DNA of 34,531 nucleotides, taken from IMG/VR virus record IMGVR_UViG_3300010300_000047, positions 1 through 34,531 of that record. One strand, written 5' to 3'. Below are positions 19,001 through 28,051 of this stretch, one piece after another. Source of the DNA: a virus. Position numbers and translations under genes: made by a program. The notes beneath the pieces were generated by a model. That model did not search any database and was not told where the DNA came from. It worked only from the letters and a program-made list of their open reading frames with translations. Positions within the stretch are counted from its first letter, which is position 1. Each line of letters starts with the position of its first letter.

Positions 19001-22000
19001 ATTTCGAGAATGTGAGCATTACCAACTCCAGGACTGGTAAGAGTTATTGCAATTCCTGCAATGGCATTCTCTCTTGTTGTGGCAAGTTTGAAAGTATTTT
19101 GATCGATCTTGATTGCAAATACTTGAGTTGGTAGATGAGTTGTTAGTACGCCAGCACTAACTTCTAGTTCTTCAATTTCTATAGGTTCTGTTCCGACACC
19201 AATAAAAGATGATTGCGGAGTATAAATCAGTTCCTCATAAGGTTGGAAGAAGTGACTATTAAGATTGAACTCATTAGTCGTATAATTTACTGCAGATGAG
19301 TTTGGATTAAATGTCTTAGCAAAGATATCTACACCATCAACCTTTGCTGCAAAGTCAAAATTAATTCCAAGATCAACATTGACACCATAGTAAGAAGATA
19401 GTTTTACATCTTCTACAAATGGATCATATTCTAAATCTGGAGTTGGATTGATAAAGTCAAAGTCCTTATAGAATTGTGTATTCAATGCCTTGACTCTTGT
19501 AACATCAAAGTATGAATCTGGAGTGAATATTAAACTAAATTCTCCAGTATTTGAATCGTAGTTAGCTCCAAATGTTCCAATTCCACTTTTAGGTCCAACT
19601 GATAGGAATGGATTTTGCATAATATATGCATCTTCTCCATCACAAATTGTCGTGATTTGATGGACCGCACTGTTTTCACCTTGTCCAACACTAACTACTG
19701 ATTTAACAGCAGCAAATTCCGATGCTTCAAGTTCAAAGATAGCAGTAGTTCCTGCAGCAACTACAGTGTTGAATGTTTGATACATCAAACTTCTTTCAGA
19801 TCCAATTGGTTGATCATCCAACTTGAATCTATAATCTCCATCACCTTCGGTTACAGTTCCAAATCCAATTGTTCTGGATCTTGCTACCAAACCTTCATTG
19901 ATAGTATTTTCATATTCAAGAATAAAGTTTCCATCTACAATGTCTGCAGTAAATTCTCCTAAGATATCAAAACTTTGTTCTCCATCAGAATCGAAGAAGA
20001 ATTCGTTCATGTAAGTGTCTACATTGTCATGAGTGACATATAGTTCAATATAATTCATCTTAGAATTATCAGCATTCTTGATGTGTACAGAAACATGTGC
20101 AGCATCAAAATCATCTGCAGGTAAACTGAACAGAGTTGTGTTTACTCCGACAGATGCATTACAACTAATTGCTTCAATTTGAATCATATTCAAATCTACA
20201 TTACCTGATGTGAGAGAAACACCAGAAACAGTTTCATTTAACGTCTTGAATACAATAGCAGCATTATCTGGGTCATTAGCAGTAACTCCTAAGAAGTATT
20301 CAAAATTAGCAGAAAAAACTGGTTCAATATCTGCAATATTGTAGTCAAAGTTACTGAGATCAGATTTAAATAAAGTATAGATCTGATTATTAGTATTCAG
20401 AGTAATAATTTCACTAAATTGAATTTGATTTGTGATTAAATCTCTAGATTGAATATAGAATTTATTGTAATTATTCGCACTATTGAGGAAAGAAAGATTT
20501 TGAGTATCAGATTTGACATCATTCCTACTTGAGAATTCACTGCTGATATCATCAATAGCAATTACGTTATTTGTCTTACATAAGATGAAATCAAGAAGAT
20601 ATGTATTTTTAAATTTCAAGAATCTTGAAACATTTCCTGAAATATTAATATCAATAGCATTATCGAAATAGTTGATTCTATCAACTCTTAAATCACTTAT
20701 ATAAGAGTTTGTTACTGTTATAACAGATTCTGGAGATTCTGTACTAATACCAGATTGTGTGCTCTCAGTGAATTGCATATCAGCAAAGTTTTTCATACCA
20801 CTGGTATGAACTAAACTATTGACGTTTCCTACAATTTCTTCCCAAGATTTACTACTCTTAATTGTGTAAGATAAATTCTGATAATAGTCATTATCAGGAA
20901 GAACTTGTGCATTCTCATTTAATTTGCCAATGTTATACTTCCAATCAAATTCTTTGAGATTAGTCCATGAAGTATTATAAGAACCTGTACTATTTCTGAT
21001 AAAGTCAATAGTTCCTGCACTATTAGAAGAATTTCCAGAAATCCTCTCACCAACTTTTAGAATTCTAGATCCAAGAACTCTAATAATATTAGAATCTGCC
21101 GAAATAACTCTCAAATCATCAGAAGTAATCTGAGCATCAGAAATTACTGATAATGATTCATCAATTAAGAATTGAGATCCTTTCTGATTAACCTTGAACT
21201 CAGGATAATTATCTTTGTTGATTACAGTTGCATAACCTTCTTGGATAAACTTAATGTTACCGCCATTATTAGTGTAATCAGAAACATCATATTCAAATTT
21301 TACTGGGTTTGTAGCATAGTATTGAGTAATTCTAAAGAAATTAAATCCAAGATCTGTAGAATTTATACCATCTCCAGTTGAACCACTTACTTTTTCAATA
21401 CCTTCAACAAAAATTTCTTGTCCTTGTTCAAGAGGTTGTTGAGTGAATCCAAAAATTGGTGTGGTAATAGTACAAGTAACAATACCTGATTGAGAATATT
21501 CAACCTTATCAATATTAATACCGTTACTGTTATTAATGGTCTTCATAGTAACTGGTTTGATAGGAAGTCCGTTTGCTGGGAACTCAATATCAAGATCAGT
21601 AATCGAAGCACCATTAACTTTTGCTCTGATATATCCAGAGTCAATAATTTCTCTAGTATCAGTGTCGATAAGCACTACATCTGGTGCAGAAGCATAATCT
21701 TGTCCACCAAATATGATTTCAATAGTGTCAATTGTGTTGGAATCTGCCAGGAATACTTCCTGAGGGATGATTGCAGAAGGTCTTACAGTATTATCTGATG
21801 GATATTCATAACCTTCATTTCTGAGCTTATCAGAAATAATATTTCCGATGCTATCAGAAACTGGAACAATAAATGCACCAGCACCATTAATAGATTCAAC
21901 TCCAGAAAATACTGGAAGCGACTTCATGCCATACCCTTGAGATACGATGTTAATGCTTTCAATTCCACCAGTAGCTGTTTGAGATTTTGTGGTATACTTA

Positions 22001-25000
22001 ATTACATCACAATCTTCTTTCAGGTATACTAAACTCTCTGGAAGTTGTCTGAGGGCAACACTAAACTCAGTTGTTGCTGTTCCCATTACTTTATGGTCAG
22101 AATTATATAAACTATCTTTAAAGAGGATTTCAGAATGGTGAGATACGTCATTATCCGTGGTATTAATAGGAATTCCGTCTTGAGCGAGGTTATAATAAAG
22201 TACTTCGGGAGTAGTTTCTGAGAAATTGAGATTAACTCTTGCAATACTAGAGAATCCTACAGATCCGCCAACACCAGTTACAACAAAAGTTCCATCAGAT
22301 GTGAATGAATCAAATTCATTTTTGAAAGAATTATCATAGAAGAATTTAAAGTCGTATCCTTGAAGAGAATCGTCAGAAACATCAAATATCAAGTTATTAT
22401 TCTTGTAATTTGCAATTGGAGGATTTACTGCCGCTACAAACTGCAGATCTCCACCTGTATTTCCAAAACCTACAAGAAGTGGTGGAACTGAAGTTGCATC
22501 TACATATGTTTCTGCAAGTCTAATAGTATTTTCGTCTACTTTATAAACAAAATATTCTCCTGTAGACAAACCACTAATTATATCGTCTCCAGAATCATAG
22601 AATACCTTCTGACCTGTGACATATGAATGTTCTTCTACAGTTATCGTATTTTTCTGAGAGTTTACTTCAGTAGTACTAAAACTAATTGGATTTACGATTA
22701 GATTATTATTGAGATATTTTACAAGAATCTTGTTAGTAGTACCTATTCCAACATTAATATTTGGTTTAACTTCCAAACTGATCTCATCACCTCTTTCAAG
22801 ATTGTGTGAGGTAGATACCGACACAACCGCATTGATTCTTTCGCTAGTTGCAGTAATATTATCTTCAATAGTTTCGATGATATAATCGAAGTTATCAGAA
22901 CCATTGTTTTCAAAGAAAACACCTTGAGATTCTGAAGTAAGACCAACAGTGGTAACAAGACCAATAAAATCTGATGTCTTTCTGATAACGAATAGTTCAT
23001 CAATAATATCTGGAACATCTACAGTACCAAGATTTGGAACTCTAATTGGTATTGCATCTGATGCTGTTGGTTTTTTAATCGTTACCTTATCACCAGTTTT
23101 AAATGGGTGATTTTGTAAGAAGATACTCTTAGTTTCAACGAAAGTTTGATAGGTAGTAAGACCAACAGTATAATCTAAGGTAACACCAGTTCCTGTAACT
23201 ATACCAACTCCAACAGATTTTTGTGGGTTGAAATTAACTCTCTTCGGAATATTAGAAGTAAATGCTTCCATTTCCTTATTAATTTCAAATTGATAAGGAA
23301 GATATCTTACTTGAGTTCCAAAAGTGTGTGCTACACCTAAATTATCTCTTCTTAAGGTGAGAATATTTTGTTTTGAATTTACGCCAATAATTTGGAAGAA
23401 CTCATCGTCAATTGTAACTGTATTTCCTACAGAAACATTTTCTGGCACATAATTGACAAAAACATCAGTTGCAAATCCAGTCATATTGAATTCATTCAAC
23501 TGAGATGAAAGAAGTGACGTTACTGTAGTCACTCCAACTTCATAAGATCCTTGAATATCAATTTTATCTGTAGATACACCAATAATGTTGATATTATCTC
23601 CATTATTGAAATCATGATATGGGTATATTGTGAAAATTATCTTACTACCATTCTTCCAAGTAATAATAGTATCATCATAACTTGTGATGTCTGTTCTTAT
23701 TGTCTCAATATCTTTACCTTGAATTTCAGATACTTTTATGAATGGAGAAGTTCCAGATTCAAGTTCAAATGTAACTCTATCACCAATAGAATAGTCAGTT
23801 CCTGCTTTAATTACTTCATATCCATTTACACCACCAGCAGAAACTGATTCGATAAGTGTTTCTTGCTTAATAACTTCATTTGATTCAATGAGGAAATCAT
23901 TGTCTGCAAATTGATTTGAAACTCCATAAGGTAATGTGTTTCTGAGAACATTAGTTGAATTTAAATCAAAAGATTGATCTAAATTATCATTTTCTTGGAT
24001 GTACTCCGACTTGTAGTTGTGTCCAACAAAATATGGAAACTTACCAACCGTCTGCCCATCAGCATTCAATTCTGTGGTTGCAAAGTATGCATATACGCCA
24101 TCAGGGAAGTCCTTGGTTTTACCAAATCTTCCATTATACTGATCTAGATCGTTAGTAGCAGTATACTTATAATCTTCTACAAAGTAACCCCGTGGGAATA
24201 TACTAGTACTTGGGCGATTTTCTACATTAGTAATCTCATAACTAGGAGTCAATCTCCTTACAGTAGAATTAATGTCATCTGGATTAGAATAACCGAATGA
24301 ACCATAAATTGGGTTTCCATCATATGCCCATCCGATAATATCGGAATGCTTACCCTCTAAATCGCCATTATCCCCTAGTTGATTTTTTATGTTTTGAGAA
24401 TAACTTACTACAGCATACTGAAGACCATTACTTCCCGTGGTTATAATTTCGGAAGCAGGGTCTCTATAGAACTGATTCTGAACTCCAAACTTAATTGAAC
24501 TATTTACAGTAAGAGGTCTTACATTTGCCTGGAAAATAGCACCAGAACCTGCAGAAACTGGATAAACTGCTGTTGTTCCATTTGCATAATTAAGTCCGCC
24601 AGTAACGATAATGACATCAATGATTGTGCCACCTTTAATTACGGGTCTGAGAACCGCACCAATTCCTGTAGGTGATTCTACAACTAAATCTGGAGTAGAA
24701 TAATAATCTAAACCACCGTATAAAATTCTTATTCTAGAAATCTGACCATTTTCTACAACAGCACTAAATTGTGCTTCTTTACCATTAAGAACAGAAATTT
24801 TTGGTCTACTATGTACATTTAATGTGGTAGTACCATAATCTTCTCCTTTATCAAAGATATAAATTTGATCAATAGATCCTCTGATTACTGGAGTTGCAAT
24901 AATAGATGTGTTTCCAGCACCAGGAGATGAGAAATTAACAACCATGTTAATTTCTGGATATGAGAAGTGATGTCTTCCTGTTCCTGCGTTGTTAAATTTT

Positions 25001-28000
25001 ACATATTTGTGTCTATCATAGTTTGTATTGTCAATTCCATCTACACCGGCATCAGAAATTCTAAACCTATTCTCATCAATAAAGAGTACCTTGTACTTAG
25101 TTGTGCTAGAAACACCTGAGATAGGTGTTCCATCAGGAGTATACTCAATGATTTCTCCTTCAGAGAAACCATGATTCTCAAATTCGATAAAATGATTGGT
25201 TGTAGATATTCCAGAAGTATTAACTTTCAGGTTTCTATAGGCAAATCCTTCTCCACCTGCAGTAACTCTAATTTCAGATAATCTGTTCTTAGTTTCTAAC
25301 TTAAACTTATGAATTCCAGAAGCTCCAATCGTAGAGAATCCTACAGTATTGATTCCTGCAAAGAAATCGGAATAATTTCTATAGATTCTAATTGTTTGAT
25401 CGTTAATGATTTCTGGATAGTAAATTGCACCATCAATCAAACTTTCTCCAGAATCTGTATTTGGACCTTGAAATGGTTCAATGCCAATAGCAAGATTGTT
25501 TACTTTATTATAAGTAATTTCTTGACCATCAATCAGACCGTGAGGTTTTGTAAATGTAATTCTTTCATTGACGATATCCAATCCTCCACCAAGATTGAAT
25601 TCTCTAGCATCAAAGTCAATTTGACGTGCAAATTTTTCTACAACAGGTTCAAATTTTGCTCCAGAACCATTTCCACCGGTTAAATCGATAGAAATAATTT
25701 TCTCAAAGTCAAAATCCTGAGGATCAACATAAACACTCTTAACACTACCGATAATGACAGGTGAGATATCTGCCGTTCCTGGAATCTCAAGAAGTGGTGG
25801 ATTGATTACGTCATAATCTTTACCACCATTCAATATATTAATACTTTCCAGAGGACCATAATAAACCTTATCGTTGGTTTTAAAGGTGAATATTTCTGCA
25901 CCATTTTTGAGCATTCCTAATGCTCCAGGAAGAATGCTACTACTTACATTATCTTCGACTTCCTGTTTAAGATCTATCTTCTTGAGAATTTTTTGAGGAT
26001 TTATAGTTTTAGTTCTCTGCTCAAACAAGATAATATTATTTCCAGAACTAATAGTATCAGAAGTTCCAAATTTTAAGAAATCTGTTGAAGGAATTGTAAC
26101 ACCGTTTTGGTATAATTTTATACTTGTTTTATCGGAAAGAACGTCTACAAAATAAAATTCTTCATTTAATCCTTCAATAGGATCAGATTCATTTGGAATA
26201 TATTTTACTTTATCCCCTGTTAAGAATGATACTACGTCATTAAATCTAATAACACTATATCCCTGGGATACATTATCAAATTCATCAAGAGATGATATTT
26301 CATATTCAAATATAGGAGATGTGATTTCATAACCAGGTAAAGAGTTTGAAGCTACGTATACAACATCTTCTTTATCAATATAAACGTTCTGTACATCCGA
26401 AGATACGACATTATTACCATACTGAATGTCTGCAGTAGATGAGGTTGCTTTTTTAAGCAATCTTCTAACATCATATGATGTTCCAGGGATCGCCAGAGGC
26501 GTCGTAGAGACGTTCAGAGTGATTGTACCGTCTTCTGCAATACTTAGGATGGTTATATCATCAAACCCCACAGGGACGATCTCAGTGTTCCTAGAGAGGA
26601 TTTCTACTTTATCTCCTGCCTTAAGAGTATTTCTATCAATAGAAACTTTTGTTGTTATAGTACTACCAGAAAAGGTATCAATTTGATATCGAGTACTAGT
26701 ATTATATAACCATGCATTAGTAAAGATAGACAATTTGCTACCATCTTTACTAACGGTAGTTCCTAAACTCTTTGGAGAAATAACGTCGCCAGATTTGAAA
26801 TTAAACTTCTCATTATCAATAACAGCATTAGACAGTACACCCGTGATCAGGAATTCTACTTTTTGATTTTCATCACCATCAGCATACCCATAGTAAGTGT
26901 TGCTTCCATGAACATAATCAGTTTTGTCAATGAGAATTGGCTCACTCTCATTAGTGTAACAACCTAAAAACTGGTTTAAGGTCTTTTCAGTGTAATAAAT
27001 TGGTTTGTGATTGGAGTAAATCAATCCATTATGGTCAAACCCTACAGTAGAATCTACTGAAATGGTATGAATTGGTTCTGTTCCTGATATTGTTACGTCA
27101 TCAACAACTCTAGTATTCTGAGTAACGTCAAAAGTACCAGTAATCGTTGGGTTTGTATCGTCATAACCTACAAAAAGATTCAGTTTATAGTATGTTACAC
27201 CCTTCCTGGTAAACGACTCTATCTCCGACACAGAAGCGGTTGTAACGTTGTCTGTACTCTTGTAGATAGTTTGACCCTCTAGATCGTTAATACTGCCTGA
27301 GAGCGGTCTTACGATGACTACAGACCTTCTGATATATGATGCATCAGATGGTTTCAGAAGGAAATCTTCAAGGTTTATAATGGTTGGACTTTCATTATAG
27401 AGGACATTAAACAGAATTCTGAAGGATTCGTCCGTTCCTTTGGACTCATAGAACCCTCTTGCCTCTTTTACGAAGTTTGCAACGTTTAGGTTTTCTGCAA
27501 AATCAAGATTTTCGAGTCCTGGAGTGAGAGAAAACTTGAGTTTTTTGTAAAATTCTTGTAAAAATAGAGAACTCAGGTTGTAAATGATGGATTCATTGGC
27601 ATGATCTGCTGCAGAAGTGCTCTCAAATACCAGTTCTTCCTGATTTAGTTCAGCATGATAGTCGGTAACACCACTAAAACCTCTAATACAACCCTCAAAA
27701 GTGGTTTCAGTACTTTCGGTATAGGTGATAATTTCGTTATCAATACGAATTAGACCGTATTTTGGCGGAAATCCCTTCGTAGAAACAACATTAATAGTTT
27801 CTGAAGTGGATGTTATTGATTCTGTTAGGTGTGTATTACCCCTAATGACTTCTGGAGTGAGGTTATCAAGCTTCAAATACCTATCAAGGTTGTCCGCAAT
27901 GTCTACTGGACCACCTTGATATTCTTGAGAAATATAATATTGCTTCAAAAATTCGACAAATTTAGGATTTTCGCCTAAAATGAACTCAGGGAGTTGATTT

Positions 28001-28050
28001 TCAATGATCTGCTGAATCTTTACTCTTTCTCCAAAACCTGCGTTTTGCAT
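16084..28050 (-). CDS. Giant structural protein in the gp7 (baseplate wedge initiator) position (3988 aa)
   Basis: A single uninterrupted frame of 11,967 bases starts MQNAGFGERVKIQQIIENQL and continues PEFILGENPKFVEFLKQYY. This N-terminus is known to me from very large structural proteins of marine T4-like phages. The gene lies between gp6 and gp8, where T4 has gp7 (1032 residues). Visible parts are: an IDNEIITY..RGFSG module (about 83-145); repeated GGxxY/GxGY strands; a YHYH-type domain (I1239-GWAYDGNPIYG-1250, GRFGKTKDFPDG, then YAYF at 1320-1323); an IEDEYVRVE..SRGVLGT module (about 3060-3130); and a C-terminus LQRRDAGLRDTGALEL. No protease or hydrolase signature was recognised. A GAGG site precedes the start, just after the gp6 stop. 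Confidence 0.85.
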   Translation of the reverse strand: MQNAGFGERVKIQQIIENQLPEFILGENPKFVEFLKQYYISQEYQGGPVDIADNLDRYLKLDNLTPEVIRGNTHLTESITSTSETINVVSTKGFPPKYGLIRIDNEIITYTESTETTFEGCIRGFSGVTDYHAELNQEELVFESTSAADHANESIIYNLSSLFLQEFYKKLKFSLTPGLENLDFAENLNVANFVKEARGFYESKGTDESFRILFNVLYNESPTIINLEDFLLKPSDASYIRRSVVIVRPLSGSINDLEGQTIYKSTDNVTTASVSEIESFTRKGVTYYKLNLFVGYDDTNPTITGTFDVTQNTRVVDDVTISGTEPIHTISVDSTVGFDHNGLIYSNHKPIYYTEKTLNQFLGCYTNESEPILIDKTDYVHGSNTYYGYADGDENQKVEFLITGVLSNAVIDNEKFNFKSGDVISPKSLGTTVSKDGSKLSIFTNAWLYNTSTRYQIDTFSGSTITTKVSIDRNTLKAGDKVEILSRNTEIVPVGFDDITILSIAEDGTITLNVSTTPLAIPGTSYDVRRLLKKATSSTADIQYGNNVVSSDVQNVYIDKEDVVYVASNSLPGYEITSPIFEYEISSLDEFDNVSQGYSVIRFNDVVSFLTGDKVKYIPNESDPIEGLNEEFYFVDVLSDKTSIKLYQNGVTIPSTDFLKFGTSDTISSGNNIILFEQRTKTINPQKILKKIDLKQEVEDNVSSSILPGALGMLKNGAEIFTFKTNDKVYYGPLESINILNGGKDYDVINPPLLEIPGTADISPVIIGSVKSVYVDPQDFDFEKIISIDLTGGNGSGAKFEPVVEKFARQIDFDAREFNLGGGLDIVNERITFTKPHGLIDGQEITYNKVNNLAIGIEPFQGPNTDSGESLIDGAIYYPEIINDQTIRIYRNYSDFFAGINTVGFSTIGASGIHKFKLETKNRLSEIRVTAGGEGFAYRNLKVNTSGISTTNHFIEFENHGFSEGEIIEYTPDGTPISGVSSTTKYKVLFIDENRFRISDAGVDGIDNTNYDRHKYVKFNNAGTGRHHFSYPEINMVVNFSSPGAGNTSIIATPVIRGSIDQIYIFDKGEDYGTTTLNVHSRPKISVLNGKEAQFSAVVENGQISRIRILYGGLDYYSTPDLVVESPTGIGAVLRPVIKGGTIIDVIIVTGGLNYANGTTAVYPVSAGSGAIFQANVRPLTVNSSIKFGVQNQFYRDPASEIITTGSNGLQYAVVSYSQNIKNQLGDNGDLEGKHSDIIGWAYDGNPIYGSFGYSNPDDINSTVRRLTPSYEITNVENRPSTSIFPRGYFVEDYKYTATNDLDQYNGRFGKTKDFPDGVYAYFATTELNADGQTVGKFPYFVGHNYKSEYIQENDNLDQSFDLNSTNVLRNTLPYGVSNQFADNDFLIESNEVIKQETLIESVSAGGVNGYEVIKAGTDYSIGDRVTFELESGTSPFIKVSEIQGKDIETIRTDITSYDDTIITWKNGSKIIFTIYPYHDFNNGDNINIIGVSTDKIDIQGSYEVGVTTVTSLLSSQLNEFNMTGFATDVFVNYVPENVSVGNTVTIDDEFFQIIGVNSKQNILTLRRDNLGVAHTFGTQVRYLPYQFEINKEMEAFTSNIPKRVNFNPQKSVGVGIVTGTGVTLDYTVGLTTYQTFVETKSIFLQNHPFKTGDKVTIKKPTASDAIPIRVPNLGTVDVPDIIDELFVIRKTSDFIGLVTTVGLTSESQGVFFENNGSDNFDYIIETIEDNITATSERINAVVSVSTSHNLERGDEISLEVKPNINVGIGTTNKILVKYLNNNLIVNPISFSTTEVNSQKNTITVEEHSYVTGQKVFYDSGDDIISGLSTGEYFVYKVDENTIRLAETYVDATSVPPLLVGFGNTGGDLQFVAAVNPPIANYKNNNLIFDVSDDSLQGYDFKFFYDNSFKNEFDSFTSDGTFVVTGVGGSVGFSSIARVNLNFSETTPEVLYYNLAQDGIPINTTDNDVSHHSEILFKDSLYNSDHKVMGTATTEFSVALRQLPESLVYLKEDCDVIKYTTKSQTATGGIESINIVSQGYGMKSLPVFSGVESINGAGAFIVPVSDSIGNIISDKLRNEGYEYPSDNTVRPSAIIPQEVFLADSNTIDTIEIIFGGQDYASAPDVVLIDTDTREIIDSGYIRAKVNGASITDLDIEFPANGLPIKPVTMKTINNSNGINIDKVEYSQSGIVTCTITTPIFGFTQQPLEQGQEIFVEGIEKVSGSTGDGINSTDLGFNFFRITQYYATNPVKFEYDVSDYTNNGGNIKFIQEGYATVINKDNYPEFKVNQKGSQFLIDESLSVISDAQITSDDLRVISADSNIIRVLGSRILKVGERISGNSSNSAGTIDFIRNSTGSYNTSWTNLKEFDWKYNIGKLNENAQVLPDNDYYQNLSYTIKSSKSWEEIVGNVNSLVHTSGMKNFADMQFTESTQSGISTESPESVITVTNSYISDLRVDRINYFDNAIDINISGNVSRFLKFKNTYLLDFILCKTNNVIAIDDISSEFSSRNDVKSDTQNLSFLNSANNYNKFYIQSRDLITNQIQFSEIITLNTNNQIYTLFKSDLSNFDYNIADIEPVFSANFEYFLGVTANDPDNAAIVFKTLNETVSGVSLTSGNVDLNMIQIEAISCNASVGVNTTLFSLPADDFDAAHVSVHIKNADNSKMNYIELYVTHDNVDTYMNEFFFDSDGEQSFDILGEFTADIVDGNFILEYENTINEGLVARSRTIGFGTVTEGDGDYRFKLDDQPIGSERSLMYQTFNTVVAAGTTAIFELEASEFAAVKSVVSVGQGENSAVHQITTICDGEDAYIMQNPFLSVGPKSGIGTFGANYDSNTGEFSLIFTPDSYFDVTRVKALNTQFYKDFDFINPTPDLEYDPFVEDVKLSSYYGVNVDLGINFDFAAKVDGVDIFAKTFNPNSSAVNYTTNEFNLNSHFFQPYEELIYTPQSSFIGVGTEPIEIEELEVSAGVLTTHLPTQVFAIKIDQNTFKLATTRENAIAGIAITLTSPGVGNAHILEMKKKNEKALITVSNVVQAPIAFTYIQHDLAGNGGNISIGQTFFALSGISSVKPSDVLLIEDEYVRVENVGLSNNTTGPITFSGNVPLVEVSRGVLGTDPAEHLDGTRCDLYRGSFNIVKNNIHFTEPPRGNQLDLLGPDESKLPRERATFSGRVFLRQDYDSNQVYDDISEQFTGVGQTFTLTRSGLNTVGLGTSGGSGLVFINGIFQAPTTENNSSNNYIIEEDLNLGISSITFSGVEVDDEIFITDNDVNQNQLPRGGLIVSYGSTPGLGYAPLEGARVTPVLNSSGSIIDLNVLDHGSGYREPVAIAVTDLSYEHRFVRSDTNAVSATTGGPFTPSGADYDSLTGVLVLTIADHGLAGTDTILIADNSIYFTCARDNFASEHSYPRPTDPASGVNLPITSFTNNTITVNVGPGGGTGTDGVISAVVGVGGTLIFTIDNSGTGYIDPVVDIEDPVYENMEIIGVSRLGEGATTDTGVGLLVNVEIGAAKTSVGIGSTLFEVSNFQITRTGYGFKRGDIFTVDGLVTDRHLTEPVEQFQISVLDTFTDSFSATQFGELDYIDSIAPYQDGERVRFPLIYKGENLSFQTDELDPESSSIDLNNVLVIFNNGILQEPGSSYFFDGGSTFIFAVAPRALDDVQIFFYRGTRGIDSTQFEVDETIKVGDIVQVMASNQNDDTIAQEKRRVYTIDSADVIQTDAYPFQGIDPVNYKPVHWTKQKEDLIINNERVSKARDSIAAQVYPTSNVIASIESTSTTFWLDSGELWNYEDDAVLTTDALLYTNREAVGMGTTMASLNYETVVNINDIDSFVAQVVGITTVPGVGGADLAIQFTIERDPFTFPGFAVGDYFYISKTSVGSGNVSIEDNDTEIVATSTAFCDNIYKVAEWTELTGVIKANVRSDSPVVGLTSTGTLLYPCGTLSFARLSGAERRPNNPLSIDISNYTSSNSGLSTYPILQRRDAGLRDTGALEL

Positions 28051-28051
28051 A

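Noticed and set aside
16084-28050. Two or more genes fused by sequencing error
   Set aside because: The frame is continuous with even character, and very long proteins at this locus are known in marine T4-like phages.
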